Shown here: piece after piece, positions 18,358 to 26,406 of the stretch | Numbering within the stretch: position 1 is the first letter of the stretch | How the letters are laid out: each line of letters opens with the position of its first letter | From: Oceanimonas sp052119705 | GTDB taxonomy: Bacteria > Pseudomonadota > Gammaproteobacteria > Enterobacterales > Aeromonadaceae | Assembly (NCBI RefSeq): GCF_052119705.1 | Contig: NZ_JBGQOP010000016.1 | Coordinates: 6,012 to 70,011 of the forward strand | DNA: 64,000 nucleotides | Direction: 5' to 3' | Made by a program: the position numbers and the translations under genes | Notes under the pieces: model-generated | What the model saw: only the letters and a program-made list of their open reading frames with translations | Told to the model about the DNA's origin: nothing | Database searches by the model: none

Positions 18358-19599
18358 TTATATGCGTTTAAAAATCAATGAGCCATTAGTGCCACCAAAA
18401 CCAAAAGAGTTGGATAAGGCATACTCAAACTGACCTTGTTTCGCGGTGTGGGCGACTAAGTCCAAGTCACACTCATCATCTGGATTGTCCAAGTTGATGG
18501 TGGGTGGTGCAATTTGGTCGCGCAACGCCAGTACACTGAAGATGGCTTCAATAGCACCGGCCGCACCTAATAGATGACCTGTCATCGATTTGGTGGAGCT
18601 TATCATTAGCTTGCTCGCATGCTCACCAAACACCTGCTTCATGCCGCGCAACTCGGCCACATCGCCTAACGGCGTTGAGGTACCGTGGGCGTTCACATAA
18701 CCGATCACACTCGGTGCTATGCCCGCATCCTTAATGGCATTGGTCATGGCTTTTGCACCGCCACAGCCTTCCGCTGGAGGAGCCGTCATATGGTGTGCGT
18801 CGCCGCTCATACCAAAGCCGACTAGCTCGGCGTAAATTTTGGCACCGCGAGCCTTAGCATGCTCATACTCTTCCAGCATCATAACGCCGGCGCCGTCACC
18901 CAGCACAAAACCGTCACGGTCTTTGTCCCAAGGGCGACTGGCTTTTTGTGGTTCGTCGTTACGCGTAGAAAGCGCACGCGCCGCCGCAAAACCACCCATA
19001 CCTAAAGTGGTAGAGGCTTTTTCGGTGCCGCCTGCCAGCATGGCATCGGCGTCACCATAAGCAATCATACGCGCCGCCAGACCTATGCTGTGCGTGCCTG
19101 TGGTACAAGCGGTAGTGACTGCGATATTTGGGCCGCGTAAGCCATTCATAATAGATAAGTGGCCAGACACCATGTTGATGATGGTGGAAGGCACAAAAAA
19201 CGGGCTTAATTTACGCGGGCCACTGGCCAGTAAATTGGTGTGGTTGGACTCTATTAAGCCAAGACCACCAATGCCTGAACCAACGGATACACCAACGCGA
19301 TCGGCGTTAGCGTCTGTAATGTCGAGTCCGGAGTCGGCCATGGCCTGTAAACCGGCTGCCACGCCATATTGGATGAACAAGTCCATCTTGCGGGCTTCTT
19401 TCTTCGCAATACCATGATCTTCGGGATCGAAGTCCTTGACCAGGCCTGCAAATTTGGTGCTGTAATCGGTTGTATCAAAGTGCTCGATATTGCTAATGCC
19501 ACTTTGACCTGCCAACAAGGCCTGCCAGCTGGCATCAACCGTGTTACCGACAGGAGATAGCATACCGAGGCCAGTCACCACGACTCTGCGTTTGGACAC
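18358..19599 (-). CDS. fabF: Beta-ketoacyl-ACP synthase II
   Basis: A 413-residue elongating condensing enzyme of type II fatty acid synthesis, also responsible for temperature control of unsaturation. The catalytic Cys165 is in TTACTTGTHS. The two histidines are in VNAHGTSTPLGD and in the STKSMTGHLLGAAG segment. Length and motifs match E. coli FabF. It follows acpP after a hairpin-bearing spacer and ends at a terminator, so pabC downstream has its own promoter or relies on read-through. Confidence 0.97.
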   Translation of the reverse strand: MSKRRVVVTGLGMLSPVGNTVDASWQALLAGQSGISNIEHFDTTDYSTKFAGLVKDFDPEDHGIAKKEARKMDLFIQYGVAAGLQAMADSGLDITDANADRVGVSVGSGIGGLGLIESNHTNLLASGPRKLSPFFVPSTIINMVSGHLSIMNGLRGPNIAVTTACTTGTHSIGLAARMIAYGDADAMLAGGTEKASTTLGMGGFAAARALSTRNDEPQKASRPWDKDRDGFVLGDGAGVMMLEEYEHAKARGAKIYAELVGFGMSGDAHHMTAPPAEGCGGAKAMTNAIKDAGIAPSVIGYVNAHGTSTPLGDVAELRGMKQVFGEHASKLMISSTKSMTGHLLGAAGAIEAIFSVLALRDQIAPPTINLDNPDDECDLDLVAHTAKQGQFEYALSNSFGFGGTNGSLIFKRI

Positions 19600-19636
19600 A
19601 GGAGCGTCTCCGAATGGGGATTAAAACGGGGAAAGA

Positions 19637-19662
19637 GCCGAAGTGACCTTGGTCACTTCGGC
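19637..19662 (-). terminator. Hairpin between acpP and fabF (attenuator-like)
   Basis: A 12-base inverted repeat GCCGAAGTGACC/GGTCACTTCGGC is followed on the minus strand by TCTTTCC, a weak T tract. It may partly terminate or protect acpP mRNA, which is usually far more abundant than fabF mRNA. Confidence 0.6.
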
Positions 19663-19671
19663 GCAGATTTA

Positions 19672-19908
19672 TTACTCTTGATTCGCGTTGATGTAATCAA
19701 CTGCCGCTTTAACGGTAGTGATTTTTTCAGCTTCTTCATCAGGAATTTCAGTATCGAATTCTTCTTCTAACGCCATTACTAATTCAACGGTGTCCAAAGA
19801 ATCGGCACCCAAGTCGTCAACGAAAGAAGCTTCAGATTTAACTTCTTCTTCTTTAACGCCCAGTTGTTCAATGATGATTTTCTTTACGCGTTCTTCGATG
19901 TTGCTCAT
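19672..19908 (-). CDS. acpP: Acyl carrier protein
   Basis: A 78-residue acidic carrier of acyl chains. The phosphopantetheine attachment site is Ser37 in GADSLDTVEL. The sequence is almost the standard gammaproteobacterial ACP. Its codon choice (GAA, GTT and CGT-rich) suits high expression. It stands between fabG (158-base gap with a likely own promoter) and fabF. Confidence 0.98.
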   Translation of the reverse strand: MSNIEERVKKIIIEQLGVKEEEVKSEASFVDDLGADSLDTVELVMALEEEFDTEIPDEEAEKITTVKAAVDYINANQE

Positions 19909-20066
19909 GACAAATATTACCCTTTAGAAATACGCAAGTGCGTGTAGTTGCGGTAGTGTATTAAATTAACCGTCGTTTGCAAGACTATTTAGGGCTGGTC
20001 TAACCAGAAATAATGTTGAAAATGCTGCATTATCCACCAAACGGCAGCAAACTGCGGAGATTTTCA

Positions 20067-20801
20067 TCACACCATGTACATGCCGCCATTTACGTGCAGC
20101 GTTTCACCCGTGATATAAGCCGCCTCTTCTGATGCTAAAAAAGCCACCGCAGAAGCAATTTCGTTGGGATTACCCAAACGTTGTGCCGGAACTTGAGACA
20201 AGATACCCGCCTTTTGCTCGTCATTTAAGGCCTGTGTCATGTCGGTTTCAATGAAGCCCGGTGACACTACGTTAACGGTAATACCACGACTGGCCACTTC
20301 ACGACCCAATGACTTACTAAAGCCAATTAGGCCGGCTTTGGCCGCCGCATAGTTTGCCTGACCCGCATTCCCCATAGTGCCCACCACAGAGCCAATAGAG
20401 ATGATGCGACCATGGCGTTTTTTCATCATGCCGCGTAATACCGCTTTAGAGAGACGGAATACTGAGGTCAGATTAGTATCGATAATATCCTGCCATTCGT
20501 CATCTTTCATCCGCATCAATAAATTATCGCGGGTAATGCCGGCATTATTCACTAAAATGTCAATCTCGCCAAAGCGCTCTTTTACACTAGCTAAAAACTG
20601 TTCTAATGAGGCCGCATCAGTCACGTTTAATACTAAACCCGCACCTTGCTCGCCTAAATAGGTACTGATGGCTTCGGCACCGCTTTCGCTGGTAGCCGTA
20701 CCGATAACGGTGGCGCCGCGAGCAACAAACAACTCAGCCGTAGCTCGGCCAATACCGCGACTGGCGCCCGTGACCAGTACTAGTTTACCGGAAAAACTCA
20801 T
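20067..20801 (-). CDS. fabG: 3-oxoacyl-ACP reductase
   Basis: A 244-residue NADPH-dependent short-chain dehydrogenase that performs the first reduction of each elongation cycle. The TGASRGIG cofactor loop is at residues 11-18, NNAG at 85-88, and the catalytic residues Ser138, Tyr151 and Lys155 are all present. It has a good GAAGGAG site before its ATG. The 188-base gap to fabD holds an unusual inverted-repeat element. Confidence 0.97.
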   Translation of the reverse strand: MSFSGKLVLVTGASRGIGRATAELFVARGATVIGTATSESGAEAISTYLGEQGAGLVLNVTDAASLEQFLASVKERFGEIDILVNNAGITRDNLLMRMKDDEWQDIIDTNLTSVFRLSKAVLRGMMKKRHGRIISIGSVVGTMGNAGQANYAAAKAGLIGFSKSLGREVASRGITVNVVSPGFIETDMTQALNDEQKAGILSQVPAQRLGNPNEIASAVAFLASEEAAYITGETLHVNGGMYMV

Positions 20802-20823
20802 AATGACTCCTTCAGTTATAACT

Positions 20824-20922
20824 AAGGCCGGTGTGATAAGGCGTCAAGCTGCGGTTGTCTCTCCTGAACGCACAGCAAACCCTCCTTGGCTTTCTGCTTG
20901 ATTTCAACACCACACCGGCCTT
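20824..20922. repeat. 99-base element with perfect 12-base inverted ends between fabD and fabG
   Basis: AAGGCCGGTGTG (20824-20835) is perfectly inverted at 20911-20922, enclosing 75 bases. On the minus strand the enclosed part contains AAGGAGG and, seven bases later, a GTG-initiated frame of nine codons. It could be a leader or attenuator region for fabG, or a small mobile palindrome. Confidence 0.6.
20844..20873 (-). CDS. Possible nine-residue leader peptide upstream of fabG
   Basis: GTG at 20871-20873 starts the frame MRSGETTAA, ending at TGA 20844-20846. It is preceded by a perfect AAGGAGG (20881-20887) with seven-base spacing. Such a strong ribosome site before a tiny frame inside the inverted-repeat element is notable. 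Coding is not proven. Confidence 0.25.
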   Translation of the reverse strand: MRSGETTAA

Positions 20923-20989
20923 TGTATATTTGTTAATTGTCGTATTTATTAAGCTGACGGCTTCGCATCATAGTAGCGAAACAAGTCAC

Positions 20990-21928
20990 TTATTGCGCAG
21001 CAACGGCTGCAAGAGCTTGCTCAAGACCCGCTTGGTCATTGATGCCTAAGCCTTCTACACGCTTATCGATGCGCTTAGCCAAACCCGACAATACCTTACC
21101 TGGGCCCATTTCTAGCGCCAAGGTCACACCTAGCTCCACCATGGTTTCCACGGTTTCGGTCCAGCGTACTGGACTATAGAGTTGGCGTACTAACGCATCT
21201 TTAATGGCTGCGGCACTGGTTTCAGTGCGCACGTCCACGTTATTAATCACAGGCACACTTGGCTCATTAAAGATCATCTCGGCCAAGGTTTGCTCTAGCT
21301 TCTCGGCTGCCGAGCGCATCAGTGCACAGTGGGAAGGCACGCTGACCGGTAACGGCAAGGCACGTTTAGCGCCACTTTCTTTCATTAACACGTTAGCGCG
21401 CTCTACGGCCGCCTTATTGCCGGCGATCACCACTTGGCCTGGTGAATTAAAGTTCACTGCAGAGACCACTTCGCCCTGCTCGGCCAGCGCGCAGTTGGCA
21501 ATAATAGTGTCATTGTCGAGGCCAATAATGGCAGACATAGCACCTGTACCTTCAGGCACGGCTGCTTGCATCAGTTGACCGCGCAGCTCGACCAGTTTAA
21601 CGGCGTCGGTGAGACTTAATACATCGGCGCAGACTAATGCCGAATATTCGCCCAAGCTGTGGCCCGCCATCACATTCGGCATGGCACCGCCCTGCTCGCG
21701 CCATAAACGCCACAAGGCAACCGAGGCGGTGAGCAAGGCAGGCTGAGTGCGCCAAGTTTTATTCAACTCTTCTGCTGGGCCGTTTACGACCAGTTCGGCT
21801 AAGTCATAACCCAAGGCACTAGAGGCCTCGGCAAAGGTCTGTTTAACGCAGTCATGTTCAGCTAACACATCGGCTAACATACCGACCGTTTGCGAGCCTT
21901 GGCCGGGAAAGGTAATGGCAAAAGTCAT
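20990..21928 (-). CDS. fabD: Malonyl-CoA:ACP transacylase
   Basis: A 312-residue enzyme loading malonyl groups onto ACP. The FPGQGSQ motif is at residues 7-13, the catalytic serine is Ser91 in GHSLGEYSAL, and the active-site histidine is in SVPSHCALM near residue 200. It sits between fabH and fabG as in E. coli. The 157-base gap to fabH is longer than in enterics and contains short inverted repeats (CCCGAC/GTCGGG) without a T tract. Confidence 0.97.
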   Translation of the reverse strand: MTFAITFPGQGSQTVGMLADVLAEHDCVKQTFAEASSALGYDLAELVVNGPAEELNKTWRTQPALLTASVALWRLWREQGGAMPNVMAGHSLGEYSALVCADVLSLTDAVKLVELRGQLMQAAVPEGTGAMSAIIGLDNDTIIANCALAEQGEVVSAVNFNSPGQVVIAGNKAAVERANVLMKESGAKRALPLPVSVPSHCALMRSAAEKLEQTLAEMIFNEPSVPVINNVDVRTETSAAAIKDALVRQLYSPVRWTETVETMVELGVTLALEMGPGKVLSGLAKRIDKRVEGLGINDQAGLEQALAAVAAQ

Positions 21929-22085
21929 TGTCTGTCCTTTTATTTAACACATGTTTTTTAAAACAAAGTGTTCAAAACATACTGGTTGAGCAAAACATGC
22001 CGCCCTTGGCTGCAATCGCACAAGTACGGCATGCTGCATACCCCGACGCTGATATAGACACTCGCGTCGAGGAGGATGGTCGGGC

Positions 22086-23045
22086 TTAAAACCGGATCAG
22101 GGCTGAACCCCAAGCAAAACCGCCACCGAAGGCTTCCAGAAGCACCAAATGGCCCCGCTGAATACGACCGTCGCGCACGCCTTCATCGAAGGCAATAGGC
22201 ACACTGGCCGCCGAGGTATTGCCGTGGCGATCGAGCGTTAAGATAACGTTATCCAGCGACATGCCTAACTTGCGGGCGGTGGCGGTAATAATACGATAAT
22301 TTGCCTGATGTGGGACTAACCAATTGAGCTCAGACTTATCAATATTGTTGGCTTCTAAGGTCTGAGTCACAATTTCGCTTAACCGCGAGACCGCCACCTT
22401 AAATACGTCGTTGCCTTTCATGGTCATGTAAGCGCCCATCTCGGCACCACTGATGCCGCGAGTACGGTGAGGCAATTTCAGCATATCTGCATAACGGCCA
22501 TCGGCGTGCAAATGGGTCGACAAGATACCCGGCTCTTCGCTAGCACCTATGACGACCGCGCCGGCACCATCACCAAATAAGATAACGGTGCCGCGGTCTT
22601 CTGGGTCACACATACGTGACAGTGCATCGGCACCTATCACTAAGATATGACGGGCGGCGCCACTTTTAATAAATTGATCTGCCACGCTCAAGGCGTAGCT
22701 AAAACCCGCACAGGCCGCCGATAAGTCGAAGGCGGGAATGCTTTGTACTTCCAACAAGGCTTGCACTTCACAGGCCGCGGCCGGAAACGCATGTTCGCCA
22801 CTGGTGGTAGCAAGAATGATCATGTCCAAGTCTTGGGCAGAAATACCCGCGGCCTCAATAGCACGCAAGCCTGCCTGATGGGACATGGTCGCTATGGTTT
22901 CGTCGGCGCTGGCAATGCGGCGCTCGCGAATACCGGTGCGCTCCACTATCCAGTTGTCGTTGGTGTCTACCATTTTTTCTAAATCGGCGTTGGTACGTAC
23001 CGCGGCGGGCAGGTAGCTGCCGGTTCCTAATATTTTACTGTTCAT
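22086..23045 (-). CDS. fabH: Beta-ketoacyl-ACP synthase III
   Basis: A 319-residue enzyme that starts fatty acid synthesis by condensing acetyl-CoA with malonyl-ACP. Catalytic Cys112 is in DLSAACAGFSYAL, the histidine is in LVPHQANYRI, and the asparagine is in DRHGNTSAASVP. The ATG start and length match the family. It is four bases from the end of plsX, so the two are co-translated. Confidence 0.97.
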   Translation of the reverse strand: MNSKILGTGSYLPAAVRTNADLEKMVDTNDNWIVERTGIRERRIASADETIATMSHQAGLRAIEAAGISAQDLDMIILATTSGEHAFPAAACEVQALLEVQSIPAFDLSAACAGFSYALSVADQFIKSGAARHILVIGADALSRMCDPEDRGTVILFGDGAGAVVIGASEEPGILSTHLHADGRYADMLKLPHRTRGISGAEMGAYMTMKGNDVFKVAVSRLSEIVTQTLEANNIDKSELNWLVPHQANYRIITATARKLGMSLDNVILTLDRHGNTSAASVPIAFDEGVRDGRIQRGHLVLLEAFGGGFAWGSALIRF

Positions 23046-23049
23046 AGGC

Positions 23050-24060
23050 TTATCTTACGTGACTGTCCTGTGGGGCAGTATCGAAACGATGCGCGATGCT
23101 CGCAGGCAAGTCATGTTCAATCTCAGAAATGGCCTGCAAAATCGCATTGAAGAAGGCAGGTGAGCCAGCACTGCCATGGCTTTTCACCACACTGGCGCGT
23201 AATCCTATCAGACTTGCGCCATTATACTGGTCGGGGTTCAGATGAGAGAGCCGTTTTTTTAACCAAAAGGTCAACATTTTACTTAACAACCCGCGTTTTA
23301 AGCGCTGACCCAAGAGTAATCTGGCCACACCTTCACTGGTTTTAAGGGCCACATTACCCACGAAACCGTCGCAGACGACAACATCGGCTTTACCGATAAA
23401 CAGCTCATTGCCTTCGATATAACCGCAGTAATTTAGATCGGCGATTTGGCTTAAACGGTGACCTGCTTCACGTACCGCTTCATTACCTTTGTTGGCTTCG
23501 ACACCTACATTCAGCAAAGCAATACGCGGAGCTGTGATACCGAGTATACGCTGGGCGGCTTGCTCTCCCATCAAAGCAAACTGCACCAACTGCCCGGCAT
23601 CGCAACTAATGTTAGCACCCACATCAAGCAGCAAGGCATAACCGCCCCCCCCTTGTGGCAGACGCGTGATCAGTGCGGGTCTGTCTACGCCGGATACGGT
23701 ATTGAGCACCTTCATGGCCATGACCATTAATGCGCCTGTGTTACCAGCGCTCACGCATGCGTGAGCGCGCCCTGATGCAAGAGCATCAAGCGCGTGGCGC
23801 ATAGAAGAGTCGGTTAGATGACGCAGGGCATAAGCGGCTTTATGATCATTGCCCACCTGTTGCGTACAAAAGCACGTCTGCACTCTGGGGTGTTGGTCTA
23901 ATTTTAGGCGCGATAACCAAGGAGACAGCTCCGCTTCTAAACCAAACAAGAGCAAATGCAGATCAGGCAGAAGCGACAGTGCCTGCGCGGCGGCAGGCAC
24001 TGTTATTGAGGGGCCAAAATCTCCCCCCATCATATCTAACGCAACGGTCAGCTGCGACAA
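23050..24060 (-). CDS. plsX: Phosphate acyltransferase PlsX
   Basis: A 336-residue peripheral membrane enzyme that makes acyl-phosphate from acyl-ACP for phospholipid synthesis. The N-terminus LTVALDMMGGDFGPS and the segments VSAGNTGALM and VCDGFVGNVALKTSEG are diagnostic. The family-typical N-terminus requires a TTG start (24058-24060). No Shine-Dalgarno sequence is visible before it: the spacer after the rpmF stop is only AATAATAACC-like. Translation probably depends on coupling to rpmF. Confidence 0.94.
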   Translation of the reverse strand: MSQLTVALDMMGGDFGPSITVPAAAQALSLLPDLHLLLFGLEAELSPWLSRLKLDQHPRVQTCFCTQQVGNDHKAAYALRHLTDSSMRHALDALASGRAHACVSAGNTGALMVMAMKVLNTVSGVDRPALITRLPQGGGGYALLLDVGANISCDAGQLVQFALMGEQAAQRILGITAPRIALLNVGVEANKGNEAVREAGHRLSQIADLNYCGYIEGNELFIGKADVVVCDGFVGNVALKTSEGVARLLLGQRLKRGLLSKMLTFWLKKRLSHLNPDQYNGASLIGLRASVVKSHGSAGSPAFFNAILQAISEIEHDLPASIAHRFDTAPQDSHVR

Positions 24061-24068
24061 GGTTATTA

Positions 24069-24239
24069 TTACTTATTAATAACCTTTACACCGCGGTAAA
24101 AACCATCCGCAGTGATGTGGTGACGACGATGCAATTCGCCTGTAGTTTGATCTACAGTCAATGCAGCAGCAGTCAACGAATCGTGTGAACGACGGCTTCC
24201 GCGCACAGCGCGAGATACTTTACTCTTTTGTACGGCCAT
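24069..24239 (-). CDS. rpmF: Ribosomal protein bL32
   Basis: A 56-residue large-subunit protein beginning MAVQKSKVSRAVRGSRRSHD and ending GVKVINK. It has the standard L32 pattern; like other species of this group it retains few cysteines, and here it has none. An AGTGAGGTC site precedes the ATG. It lies between yceD and plsX exactly as in E. coli, with 21 bases to yceD and eight to plsX. Confidence 0.96.
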   Translation of the reverse strand: MAVQKSKVSRAVRGSRRSHDSLTAAALTVDQTTGELHRRHHITADGFYRGVKVINK

Positions 24240-24260
24240 TTGACCTCACTCCTAAATCAG

Positions 24261-24782
24261 TTACTTACGTTTTAAACCTTCCAGAATCGCGAAAGGGTTC
24301 GGACGTTCTTCAGCAGTAGGAATTGTACCAAAGCTTTGGTCGAATTTACCTTCAGAACAATGTTCATTCGCATGAACCGGAATCTGAGGTAAGCTGAGAA
24401 TAAGTTCATCCTCGACTAATTCTACCAAGTCTATTTCGCCAACTTCATCCACTTCGACCGTTTCGTAATCTTCCGGCACATCTGGCGCTTCTGCGTTTGC
24501 ACGCAGTGGCGTGTATGTAAATTCGGATTCTATAGTAGTATCAAACGGCTCGTTACATCTCTGGCACTGGAGGGACACACTCATGCGCGTTTTACCGTGC
24601 ATGATGCGTAGCCCTTGGGCGTCAGTGCCAAAGTCTAGAGATACGTTGATATCACCATGGATACCTTGGGTTGACTCCGCCAGTCTGGGCATTAGCGACG
24701 CAGCATATTCACCTTCGTATTGAAGACGATTAAGCGCGCAGCGAGCGGGATCAACCTTATTGGGCAACTTTACCTTTTCCAT
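24261..24782 (-). CDS. yceD: YceD family protein (DUF177), 23S rRNA accumulation protein
   Basis: A 173-residue protein of the DUF177 family, reported to be needed for normal 23S rRNA accumulation. The central LQCQRCNEPFDTTIESEFTY segment carries the conserved CxxC. The acidic middle (PEDYETVEVDEVGEIDLVELVEDELIL) and the C-terminal NPFAILEGLK are typical. It leads the rpmF-plsX-fab operon and diverges from maf. Confidence 0.93.
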   Translation of the reverse strand: MEKVKLPNKVDPARCALNRLQYEGEYAASLMPRLAESTQGIHGDINVSLDFGTDAQGLRIMHGKTRMSVSLQCQRCNEPFDTTIESEFTYTPLRANAEAPDVPEDYETVEVDEVGEIDLVELVEDELILSLPQIPVHANEHCSEGKFDQSFGTIPTAEERPNPFAILEGLKRK

Positions 24783-24999
24783 AAGGCGCGCATATTATAG
24801 AACCTCATCATGGGAGTCAAAGAGAAAGTCCCTTTGACTGTTAAATAATCGCTAGCAATTAACGCCCTACCTTTAACGCTTTACGCCGTAATAAAAAAGC
24901 TGGGGTCGCCTTAACTTAGGGCCTAATGCGGTTCGCGCACCGCGTCCGTTACAACATGCTAAACTGTTGCACCTGTTCCTTATGATGACTTAGCCATTC

Positions 25000-25599
25000 A
25001 TGCTATCAGCCCAGCCGTCACTTATTCTTGCTTCTTCCTCCGTCTATCGCCAGCAAGTATTACAAAAACTGCAACTCGACTTTAGCTGTCACAGCCCAGA
25101 GATAGATGAAACCGCTCGGCCCAATGAGACTGCCGAGGCGTTAGTACTGCGCTTAGCCGAACAAAAAGCCCGTGCACTGAGTCACCTTTATCCCCGCAGC
25201 CTGATCATTGGCTCAGATCAAGTGTGTGTTAACTCCGTAGCCATGAGCCAAATCTTGGGCAAACCACACACCTTAGCCAACGCCCGCGCACAATTACTGG
25301 CCGCCAGTGGCCAACGCCTGACCTTTTATACTGGCTTAGCCGTTTATAACGTGGCACAGGATCAAATGCGCTCATTGGTAGAACCCTTCACTGTGGTGTT
25401 TCGCACTCTTACGAGCGCCCAAATCGATCGCTACTTGGAACGGGAGCCGGCACTGGACTGCGCCGGCGCCTTTAAATGCGAAGGCTTAGGCATCAGCTTA
25501 TTTGAGTCAATGGAAGGCCGCGACCCCAACGCCTTAGTCGGCCTGCCGTTAATAGCGCTGGTCGATTTATTAAGCGCGTTTGGCGTGCAAGCACCTTGA
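25000..25599 (+). CDS. yceF: Maf-like nucleotide pyrophosphatase (m7GTP type, YceF)
   Basis: A 199-residue Maf/Ham1-fold enzyme. The LILASSSVYRQQVLQKL N-terminus, the IIGSDQVC motif and the CAGAFKCEGLGISLFESMEGRDPNALVGLP C-terminal segment match the YceF subgroup, which hydrolyses 7-methyl-GTP rather than dTTP. It diverges from yceD as in E. coli. Its 3' end lies in a repeat-bearing spacer facing the HAD gene. Confidence 0.93.
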   Translation: MLSAQPSLILASSSVYRQQVLQKLQLDFSCHSPEIDETARPNETAEALVLRLAEQKARALSHLYPRSLIIGSDQVCVNSVAMSQILGKPHTLANARAQLLAASGQRLTFYTGLAVYNVAQDQMRSLVEPFTVVFRTLTSAQIDRYLEREPALDCAGAFKCEGLGISLFESMEGRDPNALVGLPLIALVDLLSAFGVQAP

Positions 25600-25604
25600 T
25601 TTAT

Positions 25605-25700
25605 CGTGAGGCGTGAATCGTCAGGTGTGAGGTGAAAAAGCACCGAACGTTCAGATATTCGGTTTACTCTTCACTCTTTACCCCTCACTCTTCACTACTC
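25605..25700. repeat. Paired inverted gene-end repeats between yceF and the HAD gene
   Basis: CGTGAGGCGTGA at 25605-25616 and GTGTGAGGTGA nearby face TTCACTC/CCCTCAC/TTCACTAC copies at about 25668-25697. Between them an ACCGAA/TTCGGT hairpin (25642-25662) may act as a weak terminator. The flanking genes converge. Confidence 0.65.
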
Positions 25701-26342
25701 TTAAACCCAATCTCGTAATTGACGAATATCGTCGATCAGCGCGAGCGGTTGATGCACGTTTAACTTTGCCGCATCGTGCACCCCATAGGTTACGCCGATA
25801 CGCGGCATGCCAATGGCTCGGGCCATTTCAAGGTCATAGCTCGAATCCCCCACCATCACAGCTTCTGTGGGACAGACATTCAGCTCGGCTAAAATCTGCT
25901 CCAGCATTAACGGGTGCGGTTTAGATATCGCCTGATCGGCACCACGCAACGCGTGAAAATACCCACCTAATTGAGTATCGGCCAAGACGCTGTCTAATCC
26001 GGCTCTTTGCTTACCCGTGGCCACGGCTAACTGATAGCCACAGTTATGTAATCCCTTAATCGTATCGGCGGCACCAATAAACAGCGGTGCTGGAGTTTGA
26101 TTAAGCTCCATATAATGACGGCGATAGGCTGCCAGTAAATTAGCCGATTGCGCATCACTCATAGTGCCAAACAAAATGGGAAACGCCTTATATAAGCTAA
26201 GGCCAATAATATCGCGTACCGCATCAGCACTTGGTATCGGCAACGCACAGTCCTGCGCCGTGGCTTGCATGCTAGACACAATGCGCGCCACCGAATCCAT
26301 CAAGGTGCCATCCCAATCGAAGATGACTAACTTAAAGTTCAT
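25701..26342 (-). CDS. HAD-superfamily phosphatase (phosphoglycolate phosphatase-like)
   Basis: A 213-residue HAD subfamily IA hydrolase. Motif I FDWDGTLMDS is at the N-terminus, motif II is around AVATGKQR, the motif III lysine is in ISKPHPLMLEQ, and motif IV is VGDSSYDLEMARAIG. The ATG at 26340-26342 was chosen over a TTG nine bases upstream because GAGGG lies 10-11 bases before it. The substrate is unknown. The gene lies between rluC and yceF, where E. coli has none, and follows rluC on the same strand. Confidence 0.88.
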   Translation of the reverse strand: MNFKLVIFDWDGTLMDSVARIVSSMQATAQDCALPIPSADAVRDIIGLSLYKAFPILFGTMSDAQSANLLAAYRRHYMELNQTPAPLFIGAADTIKGLHNCGYQLAVATGKQRAGLDSVLADTQLGGYFHALRGADQAISKPHPLMLEQILAELNVCPTEAVMVGDSSYDLEMARAIGMPRIGVTYGVHDAAKLNVHQPLALIDDIRQLRDWV

Positions 26343-26368
26343 ATATAGCAAACCCTCATTTAGCCGCT

Positions 26369-26406
26369 TTATTTAGAGACCTTATTTAGAGACCTTATTT
26401 AGAAAC
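26369..26406 (-). repeat. 13-base tandem repeat at the rluC stop
   Basis: Nearly three copies of TTATTTAGAGACC run across the rluC stop codon. Each unit repeats the stop-containing TCTAAATAA on the minus strand, so the gene end has been duplicated in tandem without changing the protein end. Confidence 0.75.

Noticed and set aside
21929..22085. Nested inverted repeats between fabH and fabD as a terminator
   Set aside because: The stems (CCCGAC/GTCGGG and GACGC/GCGTC) have long loops and no T tract on the transcribed strand.
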